Shown: positions 37,664 to 50,428, counted from the first letter of the stretch. The stretch: DNA of 64,000 nt from Eopsaltria australis (GCA_034509425.1 JAVTVJ010000343.1:1700501-1764500); one strand, 5' to 3'. The notes: generated by a model from the sequence alone, not told the origin. Made by a program: numbers and translations.

Positions 37664-37750
37664 TGATCTAAGGAATATAGGAACATCCATACCAGGTCAG
37701 AGCCAAGAATCAACAAATCCAGTACCATGTCTCCCAGAAGTGGATAGTAT
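37664..37750 (-). mobile_element. Ancient CR1/L3-type 3' end
   Basis: The string ctaaggaatataggaacatc, then cataccaggtcagagccaag, then caacaaatccagtaccatgt and ctccc is the reverse complement of a widely shared old amniote CR1 tail. That tail runs GGA.ACTGGATTA..TGGTCTGACC.GGTATGG..GTTCTTATGTTC. The 3' end of the element lies at the left, as expected for minus orientation. It is diverged, but the order and spacing are convincing. Confidence 0.6.
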
Positions 37751-38121
37751 TATTCCAGAAGGACAAATTTGTATTTCAGTTCCTGGGGTTTCAGTGTAGG
37801 GTAAAAGCTGGACTCTGGGCTCACTGTCGGCAGATGAAGGTGCAGTTCAAATGTGGCAAATGTGCAGCAGTTCCTGCAAAGAACGATGGACAAGTATTTT
37901 TGGAAATGCAAGGGGAGGCCAGTGACTTCATTGAGCAACTGGAGCAGAAGAGCATCGCCATGCATATGGATTGTTTAAAGGATGCCTGGAGCATGCTTTT
38001 GGAGGCCCAGCACTCCAGCAGAGCACCAACAGAAGGCCAAATCCCAGCATCTTCTGGGAATGCAACTTCTTTGCCAGAGTGGCTTACACTGGAAATAACA
38101 GGAAAGGACTTCCCTGGGTAG
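37741..38121 (+). other. Unassigned exon-like open stretch
   Basis: The plus frame is open from at least 37741 to the TAG at 38119-38121. From the ATG at 37834 it gives 95 residues: basic and Cys-containing at the start (K-C-G-K-C-A-A), then Glu/Gln-rich (S-D-F-I-E-Q-L-E-Q-K), then Ser/Pro-rich. It is GC-richer than its flanks and keeps several CpGs. An AG precedes the ATG (tgtcggcag|atgaag), and gtgagc follows shortly after the stop (aaagag|gtgagc, 38124-38134), an acceptor/donor-like frame. The polypyrimidine tract upstream is poor, and the minus strand is open over the same region, both of which argue for chance. I recognise no family. It could be a retroposed fragment, an exon of a long non-coding RNA, or nothing. 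Confidence 0.25.
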
Positions 38122-38582
38122 AAAGAGGTGAGCCTTTTGAGTAGTTTGGAGTGAAATTTGATTGAGGACATCTACGTGATGGTTCCAGTCTCTGATGTAG
38201 TGGGTCAATACATCCCCCCTGAACCCTTACAAAAAAAGGGGCAGACAGAATCAGGTGATGAGGGAAGAGTGCCAGAACAGGTGAGCATCACAACAGAGGT
38301 CCAAATATTCTTCTAGACTGCAGCACTCAATTTACCAGCTTACCCATTTCCTAAGCTAAAAGTGATTTTTTTATATCTGCTAATCTTCAATAGATTTTTA
38401 TTTTTGTCCATAAATTTAGTAACTTAGGTCTAGGGAATGGAAGAAGTAAAAAGTTTTCAAAAGCAGAAATTTTACTCTGTTCTTGTAAGAAGCTAGAGTT
38501 AAATGGGAATTAAGAGGAGAAAGAGAAAAAGCGCAGATAATTTGGAACAGTCAAATGCAGTTATATGGCACTTTTTTCCAAA
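38122..38582. other. Unique non-coding DNA
   Basis: Nothing recognised. Confidence 0.55.
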
Positions 38583-38722
38583 AGATTGCAAAGCTCTGTT
38601 CAAAGGAACCAGCTAGTATTTTTCCCACTGTACACATAGGCAAAATTAAGCCCAGAAATACAGATACTGACCAGAAGTCATGTAACTATTGCATAATATA
38701 ACTAGACATTTATTTCAAAACT
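38583..38722 (-). repeat. MIR-like ancient SINE fragment
   Basis: The strings gattgcaaagctctgttcaa, then tttttcccactgtacacata with ggcaaaattaagcccaga, then gaagtcatgtaacta and aactagac..ttcaaaactc follow the reverse complement of MIR. That is AAAGCGCTTT.., the CCCATTTTACAGATGAGGAAACTGAG block, then the AGTCAC core. Decay is heavy, and an L2/CR1 3' fragment is the alternative. Confidence 0.45.
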
Positions 38723-41700
38723 CAGCAAGAGGGATTTTTTTAGCTTAATAATAAAGCTGCTAAACAAAAATCCCAATATTTCAAAACTTATGGCGATAGC
38801 AGGGAAGCCAGGAATGCTTCCTAGGTCTGTCTGGGTCTACTTCAATTCAAAAGTCAAATAGACTCAATCATTGCTTCATGCTTTCCTGGTTTTCATGCAA
38901 AGTAAATCCAGACATGCAACATAGGAACAGCCACTGTGATCTCTAACAGATCCCACCCCGGACTTGAGACCAAGGATGAGGAGGTTTTACTGGTCTGCAG
39001 TAAATGCACAACTACAGGGAGTAAATCTAGCTTCAAATTCTCAGCAGGAAATATTCATTACAAGAAAATAGGACAGGAGGGAAAATATTGAAATAGGTTG
39101 CAAAGATTTAATTGTGTTACATTTAAAGGGAATAGCCCTTTGAAAAGTGATAAAGTAGTTCAGAATAAAATCTTTAGCGTTCTCTATTTAAAATATTCAA
39201 TTTCCTGTCTTCCAAGAAAAATAATCCAAATTTGTTAAAAAAGACCTCTTGAAGTAAAGCACTTCTTTGTTTAAATTTTTGTTTTGTTTTGGTTTTAGCT
39301 ACAAAACTGTTTTTAAAGATCTTCTTGAGATTTTCCCCAATGCTTGGGTTTGATCACTAAATCAAAAAAAACCACCTTATTGTTTGCCTAGTTATGTTAA
39401 TGAGTCCCAGCCCAATGAGCTAACCTTCAAATCACACAACCTCTTCATTAGTCTCTCAGAATGCTGCAAAACCTTTAATTCTTTTGCCTCTGAAAGTTTC
39501 TCTTAGCAGATCTTGAAAGAAAGACTTTTCATCTCAGATGCAGACAAAATTTTAATTATTTTCTCAAGTAGTTGCCTGTATCATATAGGTAACGGGAAAT
39601 ATCAGCAGGAAATCAATTTGACAGACACTAATGTTGCATGTTCACCAGTTCACCAAATTACACCAGCTATGTCATCACAACGGGCATGAATAGTTCTGGC
39701 CCTGCAGTAAACCAAGGACACCTAATGTGGTCTAATTAGGACAGCAGTACGCAGAAGTAATACAGTCTTAAATGAGGGTTAGAGTGTCTTTCAGCAAGTC
39801 AGTTAGGAATTTTCCTTTGTTAATGGGCTTTCACACACTTTTCTATGTTTTTCTGTATATTTCTATGTATTTCTAATATTTCTAAGGGCTAAGACATAAA
39901 CATATCTGGTTATCTAAAACAATGTAATGGATAAAAATCCTGACGTTGTTTTGTGGTTTTGTCTTTTTTATCTAGCCACTTGCAGGTGGCATTATAAAGC
40001 ACTACATTTGAATCTCATGTTTAGCTTAAGCCAAAAAATTTCTTGAGACTTGGCAATACTATTTGCTTTTTGTTGTGTAAGATGAAGGAAAATGTTAAAG
40101 TTTTTGCTTTGCCACTGCTCATCCCTGAAGTGTTCTGGAGGTAATCTATAAAAAATTCCATCAGTGAGGACCACAGTGCACAGTAGTTGGTATCGGTGAT
40201 AAAGATTACATCTTTTAAAAACAGAAGGTATAAGATACACCATTACTGCAGGAACTTAAGGAGCAAGGAAGCAGAAATGAGCTTTCAGAATAGAAGGTGT
40301 TTCGGTATGGGGCTTTTTTATTCCTGCTGAACAGTAATTGTGCATTTCCCTTTTCATCCTCTCACTCTCTGTATTTTTAATAGTGCTTTATAGAGAGGAC
40401 TTTTGAAAGTTTTCTCAACTTTTGATTACTTTAGTCTAATGTGCAGATGACTGGTATCCCAGGCATTTCTGCGTACTGAAACTCATTCAGAATTCCATCC
40501 ACACACATCCTTGCAATGATAAAACAGAAATTCTATAAAAGTATGAAGAAAGGGACAAACTAAACCTTTAGTTTCATATGGGGTATTATTTCTTGGGTTT
40601 TTTTGCTACAAAGCTGTAATTGGCCTAGTGAGATCTGATAAATGTCTTATTATAAACTTGAACATCAACTGATGGTGAAAAAAAAATATCATGGAACTTG
40701 TGACTGAGAGAAAAGTAAAAGGGTATAAATGACTGGCAGTTCCCATTTCTTTACAAGTGTTACATTTCAGTCCCCTGCCACTACCACATGTTTCCTGTTC
40801 ACAGATAATTTGTACAACATATTTTATCATTCAGTTTTAGACATAGTTGAAAGGCTTTTGCCTAAGGCTTGGAACACTTTGAAAATTGTATACCATTTGC
40901 AAGGCTTTCTTCTGCTTCACTGTGCAATTAGGTGACTGCCTTTCTGCAGACACTGGATTTATCATATGTGGAATTGGTTTTTTTTTCACCAAGGTGAACT
41001 GGGAACAAAAATGCAAGAAGGTTTTCAGTAACCCACAGACAAGGGATTAGTGTGCTGGCACAAAGCTTGTAGGCTGCCTGTCAGTCCCAAACTGGACGCC
41101 ATTCCCTCACAGAAGGAGTATTGTAAGCCACAAAGTTTTGTACAAAAACGCTCTCAGTCTCCCTGCTCTTACATACCATGTCTATATGTGATGCAAACTT
41201 CTAAGGTGCAACAAGAGCATCTGATCAAAAGAATTCTTTTTTCTCTAATTTTCAGATACGACTATATATGAAACTATTGATTTTTTATTCCTTTGCCCCC
41301 CCTCCTCCTCCTCTGTTCTCACCCCCTCCCTTTCCCGAGTTCTGTCTTGACTAAACTTTGCTCTCATGTAAAGTATGAAGATACTGATGTGCTAAGAGCT
41401 TCCCCTACTGGAAGTTCCTAGCAAGAGGTGTTGCAGTCAAGTAGGGATGGATCTGGGACTAGCTCCCAGTTCAGCTAATTTATGTGCTCAGTTCCTGTCG
41501 AGCAGAGAGTACATAATGTGACTTGAGATGCTGATTAAATTTCATGTGTATTTCTATGTTCTAAATAAACCAAATTTTAAAGTCAGATTTGAGCAATGGT
41601 AGTTTAGAGCCTTCATTACAGCAGTTTGCTTTTTTCCAGTGAATTCTGTGAGGAAAAGGGAGACAAATTCAGCCTTTTTGTATAATGTATTTATGCACTT

Positions 41701-42858
41701 TTACAAGGTCATCTTCCTGTGGGAGATATGGAGAATTTCTTAAGAAGTAAATCTTATCTATTAAAATCATGTCATTGTTTAATGGGAATGGAATTGTGAA
41801 TTCATTCCTCACTTTTGGTTGCAGACATTCAGCTTGTGGAAACCATGAGTGTGTAAGTGCACAGGCGAGCTGCAAGGAACATTGGTATCCTGTGGCAAAA
41901 TCCCATCAAGAGAAAGGTGCCTTCCTTCAGACCGCATATTTGTCTCAGGCAGTACCTAAAATTGCCTTTTCTGAAAGCTTTGAAAAAGCTGCATTTTAAA
42001 ATCAAAACTAAGAGACTTTCAATCTCAGTTTTTACATATCCACCTTAGAAATACCTGGCCACAGATTCCCCAGCTTTTTTTGAGTGCAAGGCAAAATATT
42101 ATTTCTTAAATAGTGTAAGCACAATAATATGCTTCTGCTGGACTGTGCTGGAAAAGTGATCACTGTGTGTTTGCACAGTGCAACCAAGTGGGCAGTATTG
42201 TCTTGGCCACTCTGTAAGATCTCTCTGACTTTGCACAGGCCAGCAATGGGACTTTGGATTAAACTGCTTCATTGGTTGCTCCCAGCTCTGTTGATTTTGC
42301 CTGGTTAGATTGTAGGAGTTTTCTGGGGCACAGTTTGACTCTTTCCCTCTGTGGTTTTTAAACTCAGTGCTCTGAAACAGGTGGCACAATGGATGGTGTT
42401 GAATTGCCCCTGTGATGGTATAACCCAACTGGCAAGGTTACAGTGAGGTTGCAGCAGTCTAACAGGTGACTTAGAAGTCTTCACTGTGCCAAAGCACCTC
42501 TTCTCCCACCTGAATTATCCGGCTCACCTAGGGATGTATTTTGCATCTGACTGAACTGGAGGCATTTGGGGCAGTACAAGAGAAACCTTGGTCTCCCCAG
42601 TGTAGCCTCATAAGGGTTGAGTCACAGAAGAACTGTCTTAGTGTGTGAACCAGCAAATATTTGGAGAGCTCCTGTGCTCCCACCGTCTGTATACAAGCAG
42701 ATGGAAAGCTTCCAAGAGAAGTTCCCTTTCAATCCCCATAACATTCCCTAGACCCAGCCAGCAATTTGAGCTTGGTGCAAGAGGAATCAAGGATTTCCTT
42801 CAAATTGTCCACCTGGTTTATTTGGATCTCCTGCCTGGTAGAAGACACAGAGGTCACA
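38723..42858. other. Unique non-coding DNA
   Basis: No exon or transposon is recognised. There is a strong polypyrimidine tract at 41281-41336 (separate entry) and a T-rich stretch built from repeated tttctatg-like units at about 39841-39882. Confidence 0.55.
41281..41336 (+). repeat. Polypyrimidine tract
   Basis: Of 56 bases only four are purines; the rest are C and T, with C7 followed by (TCC)n and CCCCCTCCC. Such strand-pure tracts can adopt triplex (H-DNA) structure. No exon follows that would make it a splice-acceptor tract. Confidence 0.85.
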
Positions 42859-42880
42859 AAAAATAAATAAATAAATAAAA
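42859..42880 (+). repeat. (AAAT)n microsatellite
   Basis: Four to five AAAT units (aaaaataaataaataaataa). Confidence 0.95.
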
Positions 42881-45800
42881 GCACTGGGTCATGGGATTTC
42901 CCAATCTAAACATAATGATAAACCCAGACTGACTCCCTTCTTTCTGTGCTATCCATTGTGCTTTGTCCCAAGTGGGAAACATGGTTTGCTAACACAGAGG
43001 CAACATACACTGTAAACAATGACAAGAATAAAGCTAAATATTATGCATATTCATTGCATGCAATCCTAACACAAACATCCCTACTGAGTAAAATAGAAAA
43101 GAAGATTTTTTTTTTTCAACAAAGGAGCTGCTGGGTCTTTTTAACCCTTAATTTTCTCAGTTGTGCAATTTTCAATAACATACAACTACAGTATTTTACT
43201 TCATATGTTATAAAGCAAGCATTTTTAAGTGGAGTTTTTTCTTTACTACAACTTAGCTGCATGATAATTTAATTGACTCATTTCTCAGAGGAGTTCATTC
43301 AAGTTTCCAGAAGGCGATGGTACAATTGCTTACTATTTGCACTTTAGCTTTTCTATGATTTCCAGTTTTCTAATCAATTAATCCGATATGGGTTTCATTT
43401 TCTTTTATTTATGAATGGGGTAAGGATATGTTCATGTTCTACTTTAGAGTGCCAAGAACTCCTCTTTTTAATGTGAATCCTGAACAAACCATGCAGGAGA
43501 AAACACACACTTTCCATGCAGAACACCTCTTACTTTATCCAAATTCTTAATGAAACACAGGACACATTTCCAAATTATTATGCTCTCATTTGCATGCCTA
43601 CTTGTTAAATGTAGTTACGATAGAAACAGTTTTCTTGTAAAAATCAGTTCTCTATCCAGAAGAGTAAACCAAAAAAGTCTTTGAAAATCCGAGCCTCATA
43701 GGGCTAATTTCGAGAGGGGTAATAAACCCATAAACATAATCCTAAGGAGTCAGCTCAACCTGACCCGCAAATTTCTTGCAATAGTAACTTCTAGGTTGCA
43801 GGGTACCAAAATAAGCCATGATACTTCATTCCACAGCCAGAAAAAAATTCACTTATTTCTGAGGCAATGACTTGGGCTGTGACTTATAATGAAGGGGACT
43901 GAGGGTTAGATTGCCTGATAATAAATCAAAATTCTGTGGCATGCCTTTCTTTTTTCATTATGCCCTGTTTTCTTGTAATTTGAAAAGCAAAATATGACAG
44001 TTTTCATTTTTACAGAAGTATTCTTAGTAGTAATTTTCTTAGTATGAAGCCTCTGTATTCAAGTGTGTGAATAGTACTAACATTGATCAGCTGGCATCTG
44101 TTGTTCCTGCTCTTTTCTGGATACTGAGCAGCACAGAGTATATGGGAAAATCCTCATCAACTTATTTGTTAAAATTAGTGGGCATACATACTCATAATTC
44201 TGGTTATCTAAAATATTAAGTCTGTAAACAAAATAGATTCTATCCAAATTCTGCATGCACACGAAGTACTCATGTTTTTCCATTGTGTGCTTGTATGATT
44301 ATTTACATTTGCTTGAAACATTCACATATTAATTATTAAATTATGTTCTATCTTGCTGATGCATGAATATTTACAGTTAAAAGCTATAATTTCAGCAATT
44401 GGTTTATTATCATTAATGCATAGCTACTAACAATAGATTATCAGAAGGATACTCTCTGTTCACAATAGATACGATGCAAGAACAGATTGTAAAATGAGTA
44501 ATAAGAGCGTAGTGCCAAGGCAAAACCCTAAGTACTTCATTTAGAACAGGACTGCAAATACCCTGACAGACACACCATTCTTAATATGTTCATTGGTGAT
44601 CTTCTAAGTCTGGGGCCTGCCTGCAGGTTGGAGAATAGCCTGGAATATATAAAATAGAAATGAAGGCCGAACCAGAAATTACATAAATAAGTTCTTTAGC
44701 AGAAGCAGAAAATGTTATTTGGACACATGTTCTACCTGACCACAAATCATTAGCAGCAGCAAACGGGACATTTTACAATGGATAAGGATCAAGCATCACA
44801 GGCCTGTCCCAGAGCTGTGAGCTTACATGTGATAGGTTTACTGCACCTCCAAAAAGCTAGCTTGGAGCTTGCATTTTATGTAAGTTTTGTAGAGGCATAT
44901 ATAAACCCAGCAAAAAGTAACCTATCATAAACAGCGGACTTTTCTTTTGTGTGCCTGTTCTACCACGATTATTTTGGATCCTGGCCTGTACTGGTCACAC
45001 TGAGAGGCATTGAGGGATTAAACATTACTTAAATTCCAGTTCTCATTTACAGAAACAACAGAGCTGGTGTGGGAACAGCCCCACATCCAGAATGCAGCAT
45101 TGGTTCAGCCCCACGAGCAGAAGCTCTGAAGCAGCCGAGTGCCCTGTGGCCATGAGCTGGACTGCAGGGAAGATGAGCTCCTTTCTAACCAGACCTGCTG
45201 CTCTGTTACCTCCCAAGCTCAGAGCTGGTCTTCTCTGACTTTTCTGGGATGGGTTTCACCCTAATGAAAAATATATAATGAAAAATCAACTAAATAGTCA
45301 GAGTTATGGTTTTTCATTAGACTCAATTGTTGCTTTTTAGCCAACCCCACTGGAATATGTTAAATACTTCTGTGTGGGCTAAAATTTTCCATTGCTGAGT
45401 TTATGCTATTTTCCCATCCACATCCTTCAATGCTTGAATGAGGTGGTTTTAATTCACAATAGTTCTTTAGCTAATTACTCCAGGAGAAACTCTGTTTTAA
45501 ACTTGTCAGGAGCAGTGCCCACACTGTCTCCACTGACAAAAGCAACACCTGAGTGAGGTAAGAAAGGACTGCAGCTGCAGCCACCAGGGCAAGCCTCAGC
45601 TGCTCCTGGGCTAACATACCTGAGGAAATTTAGATTAATCCATGTCAATCAGAAAATGACAGCAGCTTTCCTTTTGGCAGCTTTAATTGAGTCAGGTAGG
45701 CACAGTTTGGCATTTAAAACATCTTTCTACCATATGTGTTTTGTGCCATGAACAAAATATGAGGAACATGAGGAAATCCAGTTTTTCCTCATACAAAACA

Positions 45801-46760
45801 TATTTTCCATCTTCAAAATAATCCTATACCCTAAATGTTTCAGATTTGACATGAAAATCTGGCATGAAAATAGCCTTTTTGGAGAAGCAGGACATAATCT
45901 TATTCTGGATAAATTGATTTTGTGTGAGCAAGTTGGAGACTGATAACATGCAGCAGATATATTTTTCTGACTGATGTATACAGTGGTTCAACAATGTGAA
46001 GGCATAGAGTTGATTTGAGTTAAATGAAAAAGATCCTTAAGTGTTTCAGAAGTTTTGCATTCTTTAAGTGCAATATTTGCTCTTTTGTATGTAGCCTGTG
46101 AAAATAATTTCTATTCAGACTGAGCAGTGATTTGTATTTAGAGTATACTTCTTTCTATAGCTTCAATTTGTACTCCGTCTAAAAATGAATTTTACAGTTA
46201 TATACGTGACTTTTCAGAATAGCTGAAGCTAACATGACACTTCCGTGCATTGGAGGCATGCCCTGCAAATATGCACAACAAGGCAGTACTTTAAAGCTGG
46301 TGGAACGAAAAATATGTGTTTCCTGAGAAACACATATTAAAATACATAGTCTAAGATGAAGCCACTCATGCTGCTTAATTGACATAATGAAATTAAGTAG
46401 AGTACCAGAAGCTGATATGTCCAACATAACCTGGTTGTCCCCTGATAGACATCTCTAAAGCTTAGATTAGATGCTGTCTAAGACCAGTCAGGCTAGTGAA
46501 ATGGGTTTTCCTATAGATTTGTGTGTTTTGCTTCTTTAAGGCTCTGCCTTGAATAACCCAGTTTTCCCTCACAGTCTCTCCAACACCAGACAAGACACAG
46601 CAAAGCTGTTAGACAGTATATCATTGCTGATCAGCTGCAAGCTGCTGCTGCCAAATGGGATGCATGAACTGAACTCTACCTGTCTTACTCTTACAGGATG
46701 TTAAAGATGCTCTTTTAATCAGCTGCCAATATTTCTGAAAAGGTAAAGAATTTAAATGGC
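42881..46760. other. Unique non-coding DNA
   Basis: Nothing recognised apart from a T12 run at about 43107-43118. AT-rich motif-dense sequence at about 44290-44520 has no specific signature. Confidence 0.55.
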
Positions 46761-47151
46761 TGTGAGACATCATCGTTGCTGTGGCCGAGTCTGCATTTTC
46801 CCTACGTGGCTGCTAAATAGTTTCTCCCCATGGCACCTGCCAGAAAGTTGTACTCCTCTCGGCACCCCACTGGTCCCTGGGTCTCCCTCCCCGCCCCTCT
46901 CCCCCTCCATTGGTCTTTGTTGTGTCAGTCAACATTGCCTGCACCCTGCAGCCCTCAGACCATGGGTTGATGATGCTCTGCTGCCCCTGCTACCCCTCCG
47001 TGTAAAACCACGCGCTCGCGTTCCCTCGGAGTCTTTTGCCTTCCGGGCCAGTTCGAAGGGGTTTGTACTCGGTCTGTGTGCGGAGCCAAATAAACCCCTC
47101 GGAACTGCGAGCCAGGACCCCTCCGACTTCTTCGTCTCCGGGACGCAGGCA
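46761..47151 (+). mobile_element. Endogenous retrovirus LTR, probably solo
   Basis: About 390 bp that are much richer in GC and CpG than the surroundings and laid out like an avian retroviral LTR. It begins TGTGAGACATCA (46761). It continues with a C-rich U3 containing a ccattgg CCAAT-type box (46908-46914) and a weak TATA-like gtaaaacc (47002-47009). The R region follows with tttgtactcggtctgtgtgc (47062-47081) and a polyadenylation signal AATAAA (47089-47094). U5 has ccgacttcttcgtctccggg (47123-47142) and ends GGGACGCAGGCA at 47151. Thus both termini fit the TG..CA rule. No gag, pol or env remnant, primer-binding site or second LTR is seen within reach, so it is most likely a solo LTR left by recombination. 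A matching target-site duplication is not obvious (atggc on the left, ctgtg on the right), so a boundary may be misplaced or eroded. The exact family is not assigned. Confidence 0.72.
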
Positions 47152-47300
47152 CTGTGTGTGTGAGTGTGCCTGAGCCCGCCTGCAGGGCTGGGCTGTGTTT
47201 GTGTAGGTGTCAGCGCAACGCCACCATAGGGACTCCACGAGGGACACTGTGGGAAGGGCGTGGCACTGGCCTATTGACCCCAACCACCACATCACATCAT
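47152..47300 (+). other. GC-rich flank of the LTR
   Basis: GC- and CpG-rich sequence (a GT run at 47153-47167, then gtcagcgcaacgccacc and actccacgaggg) continues beyond the proposed LTR end. It may be residual internal retroviral sequence, part of a longer LTR, or host DNA. Confidence 0.35.
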
Positions 47301-50300
47301 CATCTTTTGAGTCTGTTTGATTAAAAAACCTCGTTGATCTCAGCAGGTCCAAAAATAAGCAAGTGGATGGTAGGTAGATAAAAAAGAGGAAGTACAGCTG
47401 CATTAAACACGGAGGAAAATGGAAAATATTTTATGGATATCTACACACAAAAAATAAGTAGCCCAGGCTGCTTGTCCTCCTCCTGAGTGGAGTCTGAGTT
47501 ATTGCTTAAAAATATGCAATTGTTTTGGAATCCAAATAATAGAGATACCACCATTTTCTACATATATCAATATCAAATACCCTGCTGATTAGGTTAGCAT
47601 ACTGGATCCTCTGCTTCCTAAAAGAAGGAAGTGGAAGTCAGTTTGATTCCACGTCCCTGAATTGGAAAAGGTCCATACCTAAAGATAGTCAACACAAGAC
47701 AAATTATTCTGAGGTAGAAACCAGGGTAAGATTGCAGAAGACTCCATTCCTTGCTTTCATTTCATGTCATAATCCTGGGTTTTTTCTACTGAGCCCTGGA
47801 AATTTGCCAGATATATGGAAGATAGGTCACAGCTTTGTGTCAAAGAGCAACAAGCCACCTGTAAACTGCCCATCACTCTACATGGCTCACAGCTGCTGCC
47901 CCTCTGCCAGAAATCAGTGGTTGGGACCAGACCTATGATCAACCATACTGTTCCATTGCTAATATTGTCGTCAATACATTTGGGGCACATGTCCATATTA
48001 GTCTTTCTAATATGCTCACATGAGTCTAATAGACTCATACTGGTCTAGGAGCAGGCTGAAGCAAGGACACTCTCCAGGTCTTAGCAGGAGCAAGTCAGGG
48101 AGAATTCAGCCATACAGACATGAGTGTGCCATGTACTTGATCATAGAAAACAGCCCCTAATATATATTAATTAGTTTGGACTTTGATCCTAGATCCAAGT
48201 ACTAACTCTGGTACTAAAAGCACGCTAACCATGTTAGGGTGGTCTTTGTCCTTGGGCCAGGTGTGAGTATCTCCATCTCAGGAGACAGCCATTCTCACAT
48301 TGCCTGACCTGCCCACTGCCATCAGGCAAAGCAGAGCCCCAGTGGTGCCCATTTGTGCAGCCACACTGTCCATGCTCTCAAGCAGAAAGGGAAATGGGGT
48401 AGGAGCAGCTTTGAACAGTGTCTCTGATTCCCTCAGACAAAGAAAACATTCATCTGTCTGGATCTACCACAGTTGCTGTCTTTGTTCCAGCAGATGGGTA
48501 CCAAGGCCGAAGAGTGAACATGAATGTCCTCTTAGGCAGATACATAAGAGAATGAAATTAAGACTATATGTGCAGTCTTAGTTTCAGCATTCAGAAAGTT
48601 CAAATTTTTTTAACTATGAAGTTTATAATTTTAAATAAGTGGATTTCTAATACTATATCTCTGCATATATGTGTACATCTACTCTTGGATTGCTGAAAAT
48701 TTTTTCTCTGAAGATATTTTTAACAAGACACAGATTTCCTCCCCAATGTGCTGGTTATCGACAAGAAAACCAGAAACAGATAACAGAAAAAAAAAAAAAG
48801 AGAGAAATTGTTTAGCTTTCAGTAAAAATGCTTATATTTGCTTCATTCTTTTTCTAATTGTGGTGTGGGATTTTATTTTTCCCAAAAGAAGGAGCACCCA
48901 TCTCCTATCTATCCTTTTTGATTAGTCTTGGTGTCATTGAAATACATGGCTCTGCACTCTTCTATTCCAGGAAAAAAATCAGCACGGGGAACTTTGAAAT
49001 GGAAAAAACAATAACATTTTGGAGTCTGGTGGGGATTTTTGTTTTTTGTGTTTGGTTTTTTTTTTATTTCCCATGTAAACTAAATTACTTCTTCAACCAG
49101 CCAAAATATGCACTCAGAAACATGCTGATGCTTTTCAAATTGTAGTAGATAGAGGCACTTAATCACCAGTTTAAGTAGGAAATGTGCACCAAGGGAATTT
49201 TCCGTGGGGTGATTTAGCTGTATGCAAATCTGATGTGTACTGTAGTACTGGGGCGCTCAGGAGCTGAACATTGTACAGCTTGTCAAGGGATTAGGTAACA
49301 ATGAAGATTTAAGAGCTGGGACAAAGCTAGATGTAGGTTGGGAATAATATCCTGGTCAATATATCCTCTGGTGGAGACAGCTAGATAAACATGTAGATAA
49401 AACTTACTACAGCAATGTTCAAGCAAAATGCATCACAGGCAAAGAATTGAAGAAAAACTCCCACAAGGCACTGACAGCTTTTTCCCTTTTTCTTTCTCTT
49501 TGCTGAATATTATTGTATTGGAAGCATCGTGGCAAAACCTCAGGACTGAGCCCATTGTGAACCCAAACCTTCGGGGGATGCAATTTCTAATATTTCTCAT
49601 TCACTAACATGAATGCCGCTGATGGGGTGGGTGACTGTGGGTGCATGCTAGTTAGTAGATAATTTATATGTGTGGACTAAAAGCAGTACTGCTGTAAAGA
49701 ATATGCATAAGGATTTTTATAAACAAACCAAAGATGTAAATAAATTGAAACGTCACGTGTTCATAGAGTCAGTGTTCTGCATCATTAAAAGGTCTACATT
49801 ACGACATAGTCTGTCATCCTCCAAGTATACACATCAATTTCTATCATGCTCATAATGGCTCAGCTGCTACCTGTAAAGTAGCCATAGTAAACCTGCAACA
49901 AGCTTCCAAGACATGAGGAAACAATTCATGTTCTTACCCTTGGACTTCCTTGCCTGGGGATGAGTGACTTTTTGTGCAGTATATTTCCCCTGAGCCACCC
50001 TAGACAGATGGGAACTCTGTATGGAGACAGGTCAGCCAACACAGGAATCAAAAAAGAGCAGAAGTGAATTATAGAAACACAACATGGCAGACTTTTTGTT
50101 CAGTGGAAAAAGAGCTGCAAATACAGCTTTTAAATATTTTAAAAAATATTTCAGCTGGTGTAACAGTTACCTCTAACAGTAAGAACTCTACATAGGACAG
50201 AAAAATCATTCTTCAGCTATCTGTATTGAACAGTGAGAAATGATGATCCTAAGTGCACATGAAAACAAACCAAACAATAATCCTCCTTAAGTTTTGTACC

Positions 50301-50309
50301 ACTTGTTGA
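47301..50309. other. Unique non-coding DNA
   Basis: No exon or named repeat. An A13 run occurs at 48788-48799 and a G/T tract at 49029-49068. Confidence 0.55.
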
Positions 50310-50349
50310 GCTCTGAGTGTATCACTGGTTGTGGAAACTGACTCTCCAA

Positions 50350-50428
50350 GTCAATGGCTCAAATACAATATTTCAGTACTCTTCCTCAGTTTGTCATCTT
50401 AAAATGAATGAGATTAGGTAATATTTTT
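50350..50428 (+). repeat. MIR-like ancient SINE fragment
   Basis: The string actcttcctcagtttgtcat, then cttaaaatgaatgagattag with gtaatat, follows the MIR 3' half (CTCTCTGTGCCTCAGTTTCC..ATCTGTAAAATGGG.ATAATA). The tRNA-like 5' half is not recognisable. Confidence 0.45.

Noticed and set aside
47204..47221. ggtgtcag as a tRNA-Leu-type primer-binding site downstream of the LTR
   Set aside because: Only about eight bases match, it is 50 bp past the apparent LTR end, and no internal retroviral sequence follows.
46756..47403. Open frames of 135 and 137 codons on both strands
   Set aside because: They lie over the GC-rich LTR and its flank, where stops are rare because of composition. No gag, pol or env similarity is seen.
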